DNA of 64,000 bases from Dromiciops gliroides (lineage: Eukaryota > Chordata > Mammalia > Microbiotheria > Microbiotheriidae), in the NCBI RefSeq assembly GCF_019393635.1, contig NC_057866.1:226017359-226081358 (forward strand). The letters are read 5' to 3'. The notes below the pieces were generated by a model. That model was not told the origin of the DNA. It saw only the letters and a list, made by a program, of their open reading frames with translations, and made no database searches. Shown here piece by piece: positions 20,610-31,489 of the stretch; position 1 is the stretch's first letter, and each line of letters begins with the position of its first letter. A program made the position numbers and the translations under genes.

Positions 20610-22600
20610 CAACATAGGTGATGTTAATTTGCAGGTACTTTGACGCCAGTAGAGTAGAAAACCCTGGGCAAATCACTTAACCGGAGCCCCCGGCTCCCCC
20701 CCCCCCCCCCCCGCATCTCTAAGATGCTGCTATGAACTGAAGAACAAACAGCTTCCTTGCAGTTTCTTCAGCAGGCATTCTCCATATCAATAAAATCCCA
20801 GGCTCAGTTGTTTTGTTTTGTTTTTTAAATGGGGGCGGGGGTGATGGAGGGACAAGAAAGAGTGAGTACAGAGTGAGGGCAAGACCTTGAGGCAAAAAAC
20901 AAAACAACAAAACAAAAGAAAACTCTCTAAGAAATCTCCGCAAAGTCCAGCATCATGGAAAAGTAATAGACAGTGACGGTGTTGAAGAAAACAGAAATCG
21001 AAAGCCTTGAAGCCAAATTATCTAAGCTTTCTCATCTTTCCATCTGTAATCTCCAGTCTCCCAGGTTAAGCCAGTTTATTTTATTTTGCAGTCACTTGAA
21101 GATTTATCCTTATCTGAAACGAAAAACAGTGATTCTGGAATCAGAAGACCTGAGCTCAAGCCCCAGCTCTGACATTTATTTATAAGCAAATGATCATGGA
21201 TCTTTGCCTTAGTTTCCTCATTTGGAAGGTGGGGATGATAAAAATAAGCTGTTTCAAAAGCTCATCTGAACTTTTGCTGACAGCAAAATGGTTTTAAAAC
21301 TACAAAATAATACATTTGAGTTGTTCCCTCATTCTTGAATACTTCCAGTTTTGAGAGGACAAGCAAATACAGGGTGCTGTAACAATTCACAACCCTATTG
21401 AACAAGTTCGAAACTTGGCCCTAAAATTAATTTGAATAGGAATTTTAAAGCCAGAACTAAAAAGTGGACAGAATACAATCAAATAACTGAATATCAGAGA
21501 TCAAAGCAAAATCAACAGTGGGAGGGAAATACATCCTGAAAGAAAACTGGTCAGAGTGCATGCAGATAAGAGATTCTAATAGCCTCTCTAAGAAACAGGA
21601 ACAAAGATTCCCTCCACTCTTTCAGCATCTTCTTTTACTTTCCACAAAACGATTTCTTCTAAAGTGTGATTGCCAATTTGAAGCTTTTCCATGATCTCCA
21701 TGGCTTTGCACTTCCTTTGCTCACCAGGCTTAAATCACTTCTCATTAGTCCTTTCCACTTAACTTCAGTAAGCTGTTTCAAGGTGGGTGGCCCACAACAC
21801 CCTGTATCCTCTCAGCCTTATGGAAGAAAATCTGTAAACCAATCTGTGTATTCTAGTGTATCAGGGATGACAGAACTCAGAAAAGCCAGCTCAGGAAAAA
21901 GGAAGGATGGGAATAATGTGGCTTCCACACTTCTAGAAAGGACTCATCAATCAGTATACAGGACAGACCCAGAAGGGTCCAGCTATTTCTATTCCTGATT
22001 CACCTCATAAGTTATCCAAGTCAATTACAGCTTTGGGTTGGCCAGTGAGGAGGGAGAAAGAAAATTTATATCTGAATCATGGTGTTTCAATAATTTGATA
22101 GATCCCTGATCTCACAAAATCATGGAATCTTGGAGTTGAAAATGACCTCAGACAGCATCCAAGTGCTTCCATGACCCAATAGGCACAATTCAACCAGGAA
22201 ATCACACTCTCCCCACCCAACCATGGACATGAAGCCATTATGCTTCTCTCTGTGTTGTGTTTATTATTTCCAGATATTAGGTGAGTGAGTATGGAAGATA
22301 GACAAATACAAATTACAAACTTGTGAACTTCAAAAGGTGAGTTGCCACATTTAAGGGATGTAAAAGTCTTTCCCACTGAGGTATTAGTATCGTTAATATC
22401 ATAACAATTAAAATAACAATAATTGTTGTTATAGCCAGTCAGATGAACTTGGATACCAACACTTTCTCATAGCATTTTAAATCTCACACTATCACACTTC
22501 CTCATGTTTTGCAATAATCAATTATTAGAAGGAAACAAGCCAGAAATAAAAATTAATAAATTCAATTAAACCATTTGATATCAAGAGACAGCAGTGTGCC
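20610..22600. other. Unique intergenic sequence
   Basis: A C run (about 20696-20712) is followed by mostly unique sequence, with a MIR trace at about 21130-21230. None of the short ORFs (for example 21666-21998 and 22077-22376) shows a family signature. Confidence 0.45.
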
Positions 22601-22607
22601 CAGTCTT

Positions 22608-22757
22608 ATTTTTTTTTTGTGGGGCAATGAGCGTTAAGTGACTTGCCCAGAGTCACACAGCTAGTAAGTGTCAAGTGTCTGAGGCCAGCTTTGAACTCAG
22701 GTCCTCCTGAATCCAGGGCCAGTGCTTTATCCCACTGTGTTACCAGCTGCCCCTTTT
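22608..22757 (-). mobile_element. tRNA-derived SINE (WSINE-type) with TSD
   Basis: Antisense copy inserted into a CR1/L3-like fragment. The TSD 'ccagtcttattt' is at about 22599 and 22787. Confidence 0.93.
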
Positions 22758-22779
22758 CTTTTCTTTTTTCTTTTTTTTT

Positions 22780-22910
22780 ATTTTACCAGTCTTATTTAGT
22801 ATCTTTATCAATGACTTGAAAAGGGAGGTAGACCACTTATTTTAATTGTTGATGATAAAGGTTACAATCAGTCATAGATCCAAGGAGACCTTGCGAATCA
22901 GAAAATAAGA
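22780..22910 (+). mobile_element. CR1/L3-clade LINE fragment
   Basis: 'gtatctttatcaatgacttg' and 'ttgttgatgataaaggttac' match the reverse-transcriptase block of the family seen more clearly at 35350-35780 (an 'F-ISDLDE ... F-DD-KL' type motif). Decayed. Confidence 0.5.
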
Positions 22911-24366
22911 CATAGCTTGGGGGGAAAATGTGAATTGATTCAAAAGCAATAACAAACTACAAGGAAGAGATACTTAGAAAAATGAAAATAGGGACTGAGA
23001 ACAAGAATTGGAAATTAAATAGAAGTGTGCAGGTGTGATACCTAGATAACAGGTATTCTTCTCTAGCTAACTAGAATATCCTAGACCAATGTTTGTCCAA
23101 GGACATTACAATGAGAGTTGCTTTTGTAATAGAATAACATTGTTCATTGTTGATATCCAAAAAGGAGAGCTCTAAACACACGCTAATTGACCTAAGCTTT
23201 TTTAACCCTCATAAAGACTCAAGTTTGGAGAAAGAGAAATATATAAATATATGTATGTGTACATATATAACTTTTAATATATGTGTATATATATGCATTA
23301 TATTTCTCTTCCTTTAATTTTCTTTCTTTCTTTCTCTCTCTCTTTCTTTCTTTCTTTCTTTTTAGTGGGGCAATGAAGGGTAAGTGACTTTCCCAGGGTC
23401 ACACAGCTAGTAAGTGTCAAGTGTCTGAGGGCCGGGATCCTTTAATTTTTTTCATGAGAGTAATTATTTTGCTATATGATTTTACTCATTAGAGATTTCA
23501 GCACCCAAGCACACCAGATTGTGAAATGAATTCTCCATTTACAAATATAATGGTGACATTGCTTTCTTCTCAAATATCAACTGGTTGTTTAGGGCAAGAA
23601 ATGATTGCAGGAAACTCTCCTTGAACTGGAAGGCATGAACAGCATAAATAACTGCATAATCCTCAATGTCATCTTATCTTCCTCCCTCACCAAACCTTTC
23701 TACCAGAGCTAGCAGAACGTAATGGAACTGAATGATGTTAATTTTATTTCATTTCATCACCTTGGTCATAAGTGCTAATGAGTGATGTAATCAAAGCCCA
23801 AATAGCAGAAGGGAAAAGCAATGAGACTGGTTAATATACAAACTGTATAATTGCTTCCATGCCCTAAATGATCCAGAGTAGGTTGAGCCTGCATCTGTTA
23901 TCAGTGATAGCCATCCTTTGGCTGTATAATAGGAATTTAATTAAATATGCTCTTTTAAGTCTTGCCCTAAGTTACACTGGTTTTCAATTATTTTAGAATT
24001 CTTGCCTCAACATCAGTCTTCAGCTCCGATAACTTCTAGGATCTGATTATATATCTAACACCCTTATGTGCAATAGAGGTTTGTTGTTGTTGTTTTTTTA
24101 ATATTGTGATTGGTTTGTTTACATGTTAAATAATTAAACGACATTGATTAGTCTCCCACGATAAAAAAAGATTTTGCTCTTGGTCTATAATTCTACATTT
24201 CATACACTGAGAGACAAGAAGATTTTGTGAAAAGCCATCAAAGAAGGACTCGTCTTTTTCTTTTTCTAGAACTTGTTGGGGATAGATGAGCCAGGGAGGA
24301 ATGGGAGGTGATAAAACCTCTTGGTCAAATGAGGCAGACCCACAGTCTGATTCAGAAATTAAAATT
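22911..24366. other. AT-rich intergenic sequence with a truncated SINE
   Basis: Unique sequence. It includes TA-rich microsatellite at about 23240-23300, a CT-rich tract (23318-23361) and a 5'-truncated antisense SINE (about 23361-23437) flanked by 'tcctttaattttt'-like copies (about 23311 and 23437). No gene was recognised. Confidence 0.5.
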
Positions 24367-25073
24367 TTTAATAATCTTAATCAACACAATTTAAAAATTA
24401 TAATTACAAACCACACAAACCCCTTATCTGAAGAGACAGCCCACCTTAATTTCTAAGTACCACATTATCATCATATATAACAAGAATACCAGCAAAGGCC
24501 CATGCCAAAAACAAATGAAGCATCCCAAGAATCTCTCAGCAGTAACTGGGATAACTAAACTACTTCACAGCATTAAGTTGACTGGAAAAAGAAAACATTT
24601 CAGTAACACTCTGTAAAAAACTGTGTTCACCTCCATGGTAGAAACAATCCATTTCCACTTCTTTTGGTGATGTGAGCAATACATAAGCCAAGGCTACAGA
24701 AGTAGATTCTCTCTTGGGTTTGTCCCTAACTAATCCCTTAATGATTCTCCAGTGACATCTGATCTGCAAGCGGAATAATTTGTGTTGCTTTAAGGTGAAA
24801 GAAGAAAACAGCTGCATGTTTGCCTCCATCACAGTGACACTGGGACCAGGTTTCTAGGTGTGGAGACATAAAGAAACCTGCTCTTTAGTTCTCCATTGCT
24901 CTCCAATAGGAAGTGTTAGAGTGTTCCATTGTTAGAATTCCAGGCTCATGAGACTGGAAGTTAGAAAGGACTTTAGGGACCACAGAGTCCAAGCCCTTCA
25001 TTTTCTACATCAGCAAAGTTAGTTTCTCTTCCTCGGTTCCAAGTCTAGTTCTTTACTGAGTCAGTCACATTTG
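24367..25073 (-). other. EGF: Probable EGF 3' UTR (extent uncertain)
   Basis: Directly follows the EGF stop codon on the minus strand. The sequence is unique and free of SINEs for about 700 bp, as expected of a 3' UTR. A minus-strand ATTAAA lies at 24367-24372, and an AATAAA further down at about 23743-23749. Which one is used cannot be decided from sequence alone. Confidence 0.4.
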
Positions 25074-25294
25074 TCACAGCTTATTCTGGGACCTTTGATC
25101 CAGATGTTGTAGATAGTTAGCTGGAACAAGGCAATGAGGATCCCTGCAGAGGGCTGCCACTGAAGGAAGCTGATGAGGACTCCCCTCTATTTCCTGAGGA
25201 CCAAGCTCTTTGTCTCTGGCTGGCTGGTGCTGGTAGCCTTGTTCTTTCTCCATCTTTTCTAAGGTCTGCATTTCTCTGTTCCCACACGTAGATC
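25074..25294 (-). CDS. EGF: EGF last exon (exon 24): cytoplasmic tail and stop
   Basis: This exon encodes the C-terminal cytoplasmic tail of pro-EGF. The acceptor is 'tttttttctgaaag' followed by GATCTACG, and the stop TGA is at 25074-25076. In the conserved frame (entering with one base carried over) it shows EKMEKEQGYQHQPARDKE, then GPQEIEGSPHQLPS and PHCLVPAN. These align with mammalian tails: mouse has GPQEIEG at the same place, and human has EQG followed by P..SSDK. The reading reaches the stop without interruption. The preceding exon as written ends in phase 0, whereas this frame needs phase 1. Entry in phase 0 at this acceptor would hit TAG after 11 codons. A second AG at 25266-25265 (ATGCAG, then ACC) would restore the frame from phase 0. 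Confidence 0.82.
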
Positions 25295-25723
25295 CTTTCA
25301 GAAAAAAATAAAACATAATTGTTCAGGTAATCCAATAACCCCACTGAAAAAGCCCTCAGGATAGGGGTTCCTAACCTTTGTGTGTGTCTCATGAACCCTT
25401 TGGCAAATCTGATGAATCCATGGACCTCTTTTCAGAATGGTTTTTAAATGCATAAAGCAAAATACATCCAATTACAAAGGAGACCAAATGATGGAAGCTG
25501 GTTGCTTTTAGAAATATATAGAAAGACTTCCATGAAATAAAGAAGAGTGAAATGAAATAAAACCAAGGGAACATTTTATACAATAAAAGCAATATTGTTC
25601 AAAGAACAGCTGTAAATGACTAAGTTACTTTGAGTATTATAAATACTCAAATCAACTCCAAACGACCTGTGAAGGGAGACACTACCACCTCCAGAGAAAG
25701 AACTTATAAATAGTGTGGTTTTG

Positions 25724-25728
<5 letters not shown>

Positions 25729-25762
<34 letters not shown>
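25729..25762. repeat. (CA)n microsatellite
   Basis: About 17 uninterrupted CA units in EGF intron 23. Confidence 0.97.
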
Positions 25763-25765
<3 letters not shown>

Positions 25766-25809
25766 CTATCTTGGTCTCAGGACCCCTTCACACTTAAAAA
25801 TTACTCTAG

Positions 25810-25974
25810 GGGGCAGCTAGGTGGTGCAGTGGATAGAGCACTGGCCCTGGAGTCAGGAGGACCTGGGTTCAAATCCAGCCTCAGACACTTGACACTTACT
25901 AGCTGTGTGACCTTGGGCAAGTCACTTAACCCTCGTTGCTCCACAAAAAATAAAATAAAATAATAAATAAATTT
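25810..25974 (+). mobile_element. tRNA-derived SINE (WSINE-type) with TSD
   Basis: Full-length copy. The TSD 'aaaaattactctag' is at about 25796 and 25976. It lies antisense to EGF. Confidence 0.94.
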
Positions 25975-26354
25975 TTAAAAATTACTCTAGAGAACTTTCC
26001 TATTTTGCAAGTTATGGCTGTAAATTATTTATAAATTATTATTGCATTAATAATTAAACTGACTAACAATAATCAAATACATGTTAACAGAAATAACATA
26101 TTTTATGAAAAATAACTGTTTTCCAAAACAAAAAAAAAATTGGTATTGTTTTATATATTGTCTGCAGATCTCTGTTTATGTCTGGCTTCATGAAGACAGC
26201 TGGATTTACATATCTGCTTCTGCATTCAGTCTTTTGTGATATGTTATTTTGGTTGAAATAAATCTCATCTCACATAGATATGTAGTTGGAAAAGGAAGGA
26301 GGATATTGATAGGTAAATAACATCTTGGTATTATTATGAAAATCGTTTTGACCA

Positions 26355-26506
26355 GAGGCAGCTAGGTGGCACAGTGGATAAAGCATGGCCCTGGATTCGG
26401 AGGACCTGAGTTCAAATCCTACCTCAGACATTTGAACCTTTACTAGCTGTGTGACCTTGGGCAAGTCACTATAACCCTCATTTGCCCCGCAAAAAAAAAA
26501 AAAAAT
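26355..26506 (+). mobile_element. tRNA-derived SINE (WSINE-type)
   Basis: 'ggcagctaggtggcacagtg' to a long A tail. No clear TSD was found. Confidence 0.92.
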
Positions 26507-26869
26507 TAGTTTCGAACTTACAAACTGTAGCCTTGAAAAGATGTTTGGGGGACCTTCAGCAGAGCACACTGATGGATAAGAACCTTTTCTACTCAATAAA
26601 ATCACAAGATTAGTCTAAAACTTTTAACAGATCACATTTTCAGTCTCTCTAAGTCTCCATCAGTAGAAATATATTTTTTTCCTCATAACTATAATAGATT
26701 TTACACTCTGCCACTCACCCATACCCTCTCTTGTCCTTCACAATAGCAAAATATAGATATTTGTGAGATAGATAGTATGCCACTATGAGACACAGTATCT
26801 TAATGGACCACTTGGGGTTAGCATTCATGACTTTGATCAAGTTAGCTCCTGAATTTGCTACTTTCTGAT

Positions 26870-27100
26870 TGTTGTTGTTCAGTCGTTTCAGTCATGTCTG
26901 ACTCTTCGTGACCTTGTTTGGGATTTTCCTGGCAAAGATACTGTAGTAGTTTCCCATTTCCTTCTCCAGCTCATTTTACACGTGAGGAGACTGAGGCAAA
27001 CAGAATTAAGTGACTTGCCAAGTCACACAGCTAGTAAGTGTCTGGGCTGGATTTGAACTCAGGAAGGTGAATCTTCTTGATGCCAGGCCCAGCACTCATC
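26870..27100 (-). mobile_element. MAR1-type SINE
   Basis: 'gttgttgttcagtcgtttca' through 'acactgtagtagtttcccat'-like sequence to 'gcccagcactcatccactac'. Confidence 0.88.
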
Positions 27101-27261
27101 CACTACTCAGTGATAGAAATATTATAACAAGACCCCTAGTCTAATCCTTATTTCTCCAAGTCCTTATCAGGAAAATTCATTTGTTTTGTTCCACAGAGTA
27201 GGCACAAGATCCCTGAGGAAAACCAGGTTTGATCCAACTCTTCTCCAAAACGGTGATAATA

Positions 27262-27411
27262 GGGGCAGCTAGGTGGCGCAGTGGATAGAGCACCGACCCT
27301 GGAGTCAGGAGACCTGAGTTCAAATCCAGCCTCAGACACTTAACACTTACTAGCTGTGTGACCCTAGGCAAGTCACTTAACCCCAATCGCCTCACCAAAA
27401 AAAAAAAAAAA
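27262..27411 (+). mobile_element. tRNA-derived SINE (WSINE-type) with TSD
   Basis: Full-length copy followed by A, CA and C-rich tail sequence. The flanks 'aaaacggtgataatag' and 'aaaacaggataatag' (about 27246 and 27450) are a slightly diverged TSD. Confidence 0.92.
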
Positions 27412-28188
27412 ACCACACACACACACCCAACCCCCCCAAAAAACAAACAAAACAGGATAATAGTAGCTACTTCCAGAAAATACATTGTAAGATTTATTCG
27501 AATTCTCACCATGCCTTCTGTTCCTCAGAGAAATGTTGTCATGAAGAAAGAGAGCAGTATTATTATTTAACAATAACCCTTCTTAGAAAGGATTGAATTT
27601 TATGATAAGCAAGCTAAGATTCAAGCAATGGCAGTAACTATTAACATATAGGAGTCGCACTGCTAAAAGTGCAGTGTCTAAATGGCTACAGCTTATGCAA
27701 CTCAGAGGAGAGATTCCATTTAATTAAACAGAGGTTCATCAAGTGTAGATTTTCAGTCCTAGAGCTAGATGTTTATGTTGCTTTATGGCTAGGAAATGAG
27801 GAGCCACGGGAGGGAGTCAGTACTGAGTTACAAAGGCAAAATGCTAAGAAATTGAGGTGGGCCCAAGGCCCAAGGCCATTTCATAGGGAAGGCAACGTTT
27901 TTCTGGCTTAAAGTTTTGGGGTTTATATTTCCTTTTCTGAACTCTCCTATGGATTGTGATTTTAGATAGTGTCATATAACTCCACAGAGTTATATAACAT
28001 ATGTTATATGACATATGTATAACACTGATGTCAGGGACCCATTATTAATGTAATATTTAGTTTAATTAATAATTAAAAAAGGACTATGAAGATCCTTAGG
28101 TCTAAAGGTATCTAGTCCCCACTGTTATCTGAAGCCAGTCAGTCCCAGAGCAGCCTTTGGGAAGGTATAGGAGGTGGTGTATAGTGGC

Positions 28189-28928
28189 TGTAAGGACTGT
28201 GATGAAATAATGGGATTTAGCAGATACTCAAAGACCCACTGGAGATTAATCAAGACTGATTGAATCAAGTGAGAGTAATTGACTGCTGATTAAGCCTACT
28301 TCAAGTTAATTGGATGTAATCACACCTGGCTATCCCTTAAGAAGGTATTGTTCCCAGGAAACTAGACTGTGAACTCAACTTGAGAACACCTTCAAAGACA
28401 ATGGGGAGGTTTGGATGAGGCCAACCAATCACCTTGAAGCAGTGTGTTAAGGACCGCCTCTGTTCCAGATCTATAAAAAGCTTCCACAAACAGCTTGCTA
28501 GGGAATTGCTGATTAAAACAGGCTGGGGAAGGAGTTCCTGAGTAAGACAGGCTCCTTGTAGGAGTTCTGATTAAAGCAGGCTTGTGGAGGAGGACTTCAG
28601 GAAGAACCCAACCATGCTGGAACTCTAGGCTAGGTAGGACTTCTTTTTCATAACCTTCTGAACTCTTTGTAAATATCTGTATGCTCTAATAAATGTTTTT
28701 TTTTTTTTTAGTGAGGCAATTGGGGTTAGGTGACTAGTGCCTAGGGTCACACAGCTAGTAAGTGTTAAGTGTCTGAGCTGGATTGAAACTCAGGTACTCC
28801 TGACTCCAGGGCGGTGCTCTATCCACTGCGCCACCTAGCTGCCCCTCTAATAAATGTTTTAATTGCCCAAAGACTGGTACTGAAGTCTTTTAATTTTTGC
28901 GACCACAATTAAGATTTAAACAATCACA
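28189..28928 (+). mobile_element. Solo ERV LTR carrying a SINE
   Basis: LTR-like unit starting TGTAAGGACTG. It has a TATA-like box ('ctataaaaagc', about 28471) and repeated GC-box-like 'aggagttc' units, and ends near 'ttaaacaatcaca'. The polyadenylation signal AATAAA (about 28689) is duplicated by the TSD of a SINE at 28703-28846. No internal ERV genes flank it, so it is probably a solo LTR left by recombination. Its outer boundaries are approximate and no host TSD was identified. Confidence 0.6.
28703..28846 (-). mobile_element. tRNA-derived SINE (WSINE-type) inside the LTR
   Basis: Antisense copy. The TSD 'ctctaataaatgtttt' is at about 28685-28700 and 28846-28861, so the LTR's AATAAA now occurs on both sides of the SINE. 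Confidence 0.95.
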
Positions 28929-29598
28929 GGACACTTCAGTAGTTGGAGTAACTTCCAGGTCCAGTCAGATATCTGTTAATTTCTGTTCTCTAGGGACAGG
29001 GACTAGAATTATAACTGCATTGGCAAGGGAAACTACTAGGTGAAGAAATTCCCTCTACCACTTCATGTTTGCATCTTTTGCTCCTTATAGTCCTAGCCAG
29101 TTGTATACGGCACATTCAGTGACATGTCCAGAGTCTCACAAGCCAGTATGTTTGAAAGGACTTCTGACCTTTAAGAAGACCTCAATCCTTAAATTTACCA
29201 GTCTTTCAGAATAAATGGGGCTAACCAGAGAAAAGGACAAACATCTTAAATGGCTTAAATGGTGACTGTCCCAGCACCCATCTATAGCCCAACAGATGGT
29301 CCCAGAATCAAGCCAGAGTGGAAAGCAAAGGATTCTTTACCCACATTTGTCAAATAGCTCGGCTATTGGTAGTTATTTTTTCTGAGAAGGTAGTGTCCTT
29401 CTTGGATATAGAATGGGTGGTAATAAAAGTCCTTTTTTTTATGGTGAAGATAAGTCCTAAATTGAACCCGTATGCTCCTCCCTGAGGTATCACAATACAA
29501 TTCAAACACAACCCCAGTGTATTGATGGTACTGTTCTACAAGGTGAACGTTACTGAGCTCTTAAACTATTACCCAATAAGAAAGAAAGCCTTAATCAC

Positions 29599-29664
29599 CA
29601 GGTTCAGGGGGAGAAGACTGGCCACCATTTGTGGTGAAGTGTGGTGCTCCGTCACAACCATAAC
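29599..29664 (-). CDS. EGF: EGF exon 23: cytoplasmic tail, probable 1-base deletion
   Basis: Small exon of the cytoplasmic tail. The acceptor follows a good pyrimidine tract ('tgtgtttttcattctctag', then CAG) and the donor is CCTG then GTGATT. Entering in phase 0 after exon 22's Pro-Trp it reads VMVVTEHH, matching human FVVIKEHQ. Further on, the other register reads TTNGGQSSPPEP, where human has LKNGGQPV. A single missing base between these (restoring EHQ) would make the exon 67 bp and bring it into exon 24 in the conserved phase. As written it is 66 bp. The acceptor is a NAGNAG site, so use of the upstream AG (exon starting at 29667) would add one Gln. Confidence 0.65.
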
Positions 29665-31313
29665 CTGCTAGAGAATGAAAAACACAGAAAGTAAATAATT
29701 ACATTTTAAATTCTTTCACAGTAAACCAGTTGTTTTCCAAGGGAAAGAAAGACCATCCCATCAATATACCTTGCTGACTAAAGAAGACGGTTAACCACCA
29801 CCCATGTTTTATTGTGTCTAGTCAAACAACCAAGTCTATACTAAAATAGAGGACTCTTTTTTTCCTAGTAACTGATGACTTTGTAAAAAGAATCCCAGAC
29901 GACAATGAAATTCTTAATTAGGAAAAAGTATTACTCTTTGTATCATTCTTACATATGTGCAAAGAGGATTCATTATCTATTATACAGAAGGTAGAGAATT
30001 AAGTAAAGATTCTGCTTAATGGTTTTACATCCAATTAGATATGAAAGCTTAGCATCCAGGGAAATAGAGGAAAGGTTCTAGAGAGCTGTAGTAAATAAAT
30101 AAGATGTGCATCTCATTAGATAATTGGATTTTTTCTTAGTCCATGTGTCTAGTTGGCTGAATAAATTAAAGCCTAGCTCCCCAAATGGGGTCAGGGAGTC
30201 TAATGCCCAGGAAAGTAGAGAGAAGGTCTCAGATCAGCAGCAAGAGGAAATGAAGTGGTTTGAGCTCATTAATTAATTGGATTTCATCTCATGTCCTTAT
30301 GCCTTTTGTTTGGGTTAGTTTCTCACTTCTATCTGATAAATAAGTTAAGCTTCACTCCAAAGGCGACCAGAGAACCTAGCATGTGGGGAAAGTACAGGAA
30401 ATTATCTGGAGGCAGTGACAACATCAACTACATGGATAAATCTCATTACATTCACATTTTGACTCACATCTCACAAATAAGCAGCGTGCCTGAGTTGCAC
30501 TAAGTTAAAGGTGTTAGCCAAGAAAGCCTCCCAAAAGAGGATGCAGGACTAGGACTGGTAACATGAGTATAGAAAGCCAAGGAGAATTTTTCTGGACCCT
30601 GGAGAAATATGCTATGTTTGTGTTTCAGTCAACACCATATGAATGCCAGTACTAACAATTTAAGTTGGTTCTCCCATACTAGAGGAGAAAGTGAAAGTCC
30701 CCAAGGGATGCATTTTCACTCTCCAGATGTGTTCCATCGGAAAAAAAAAATGACAGAAGAGTTTAAAGGAGGAAACAAAAATGTAAAAAGGCAAAGGGAG
30801 TTGCTACCTTTGACCAGAGGTGGAGAGAATGGAAAGGGGGGACACTGAGAAGGAAGACTGAAAAGAGGTATGGAAAAACAGTGTGGCATACATAGTGGGA
30901 TAGAGGAATTAAGGGGTTCTATGGTCCATTTGTTTTCCTGATTTAAAGAATAAAGAACTCACCATCTTCCTGGGGAAATAAAGGAAGGCAGGTCTGATGA
31001 GAAATTAAGAGCTGGCTAAGTAAATTAGCATTTAAAATTTAGATTTCTGGATCAAAGATTAAAGTATAGGCATAATAGGCTCTTGGTAAGGGAAGGTGTG
31101 CATCTATAAGGACTAATAAAAAATGTTCTTACCTATGCCTACATTTCTAATCAAAAATGCTTTTTAATGAAAAGAAGGGGGGTAGGAATGCCCTAAGCAG
31201 ATCAAATAAGTCTGGTCCTACCAGGTATCACAGGAAGAGGAAGAGCAAAAGAGAAGACCAATCAATTCAAAGGAGACAATATCCATGTAGAGATCCAAAA
31301 TTAAATTCAGACC

Positions 31314-31464
31314 TGGGCAGCTATGGTGACGCAGTGGATAGAGCACCAACCCTGGATTCAGGAGGACCGGACTTCAAATCCAGCCTCAGACACTTGATAC
31401 TTACTAGCTGTGTGACCCTGGGCAAGTCACTTAACCCCAACTGCCTCACAAGAAAAAAAAAAAT
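31314..31464 (+). mobile_element. tRNA-derived SINE (WSINE-type)
   Basis: 'gggcagctatggtgacgcag' to an A run ending near 31464. A TSD is not clear. Confidence 0.9.
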
Positions 31465-31489
31465 CAATTAAAAAAATTCATGACCTGAA

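Larger units (their letters stand above)
25295..29598 (-). other. EGF: EGF intron 23
   Basis: Contains a (CA)n tract (25729-25762), SINEs (25810-25974, 26355-26506, 27262-27411), a MAR1-type SINE (26870-27100) and a solo LTR with an inserted SINE (28189-28928). The remainder is unique AT-rich sequence with no other gene-like reading on either strand. Confidence 0.7.

Noticed and set aside
20159..20676. Several overlapping 94-160 residue ORFs on both strands
   Set aside because: They fall in the GC-rich core of the mini-transposon, where stops are rare by composition. They overlap in all frames and show no domain.
24560..24832. 90-residue minus-strand ORF downstream of the EGF stop
   Set aside because: It lies in the probable 3' UTR. 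It has no family signature and no splice evidence.
1..25000. ELOVL6, the expected convergent neighbour of EGF in mammals
   Set aside because: No fatty-acid elongase motif (such as a histidine box) was seen in any frame. It presumably lies beyond position 1.
25074..25392. 91-residue minus ORF overlapping EGF exon 24 in another frame
   Set aside because: The exon 24 frame ending at 25074 carries the conserved PQEIEG block; the other frame is its shadow.
29599..29667. Reading exon 23 entirely in the phase-1 frame (GYGCDGAPH...)
   Set aside because: It contradicts the phase-0 end of exon 22 and loses the VMVVTEH match to human FVVIKEH; only the second half of the exon fits that frame.
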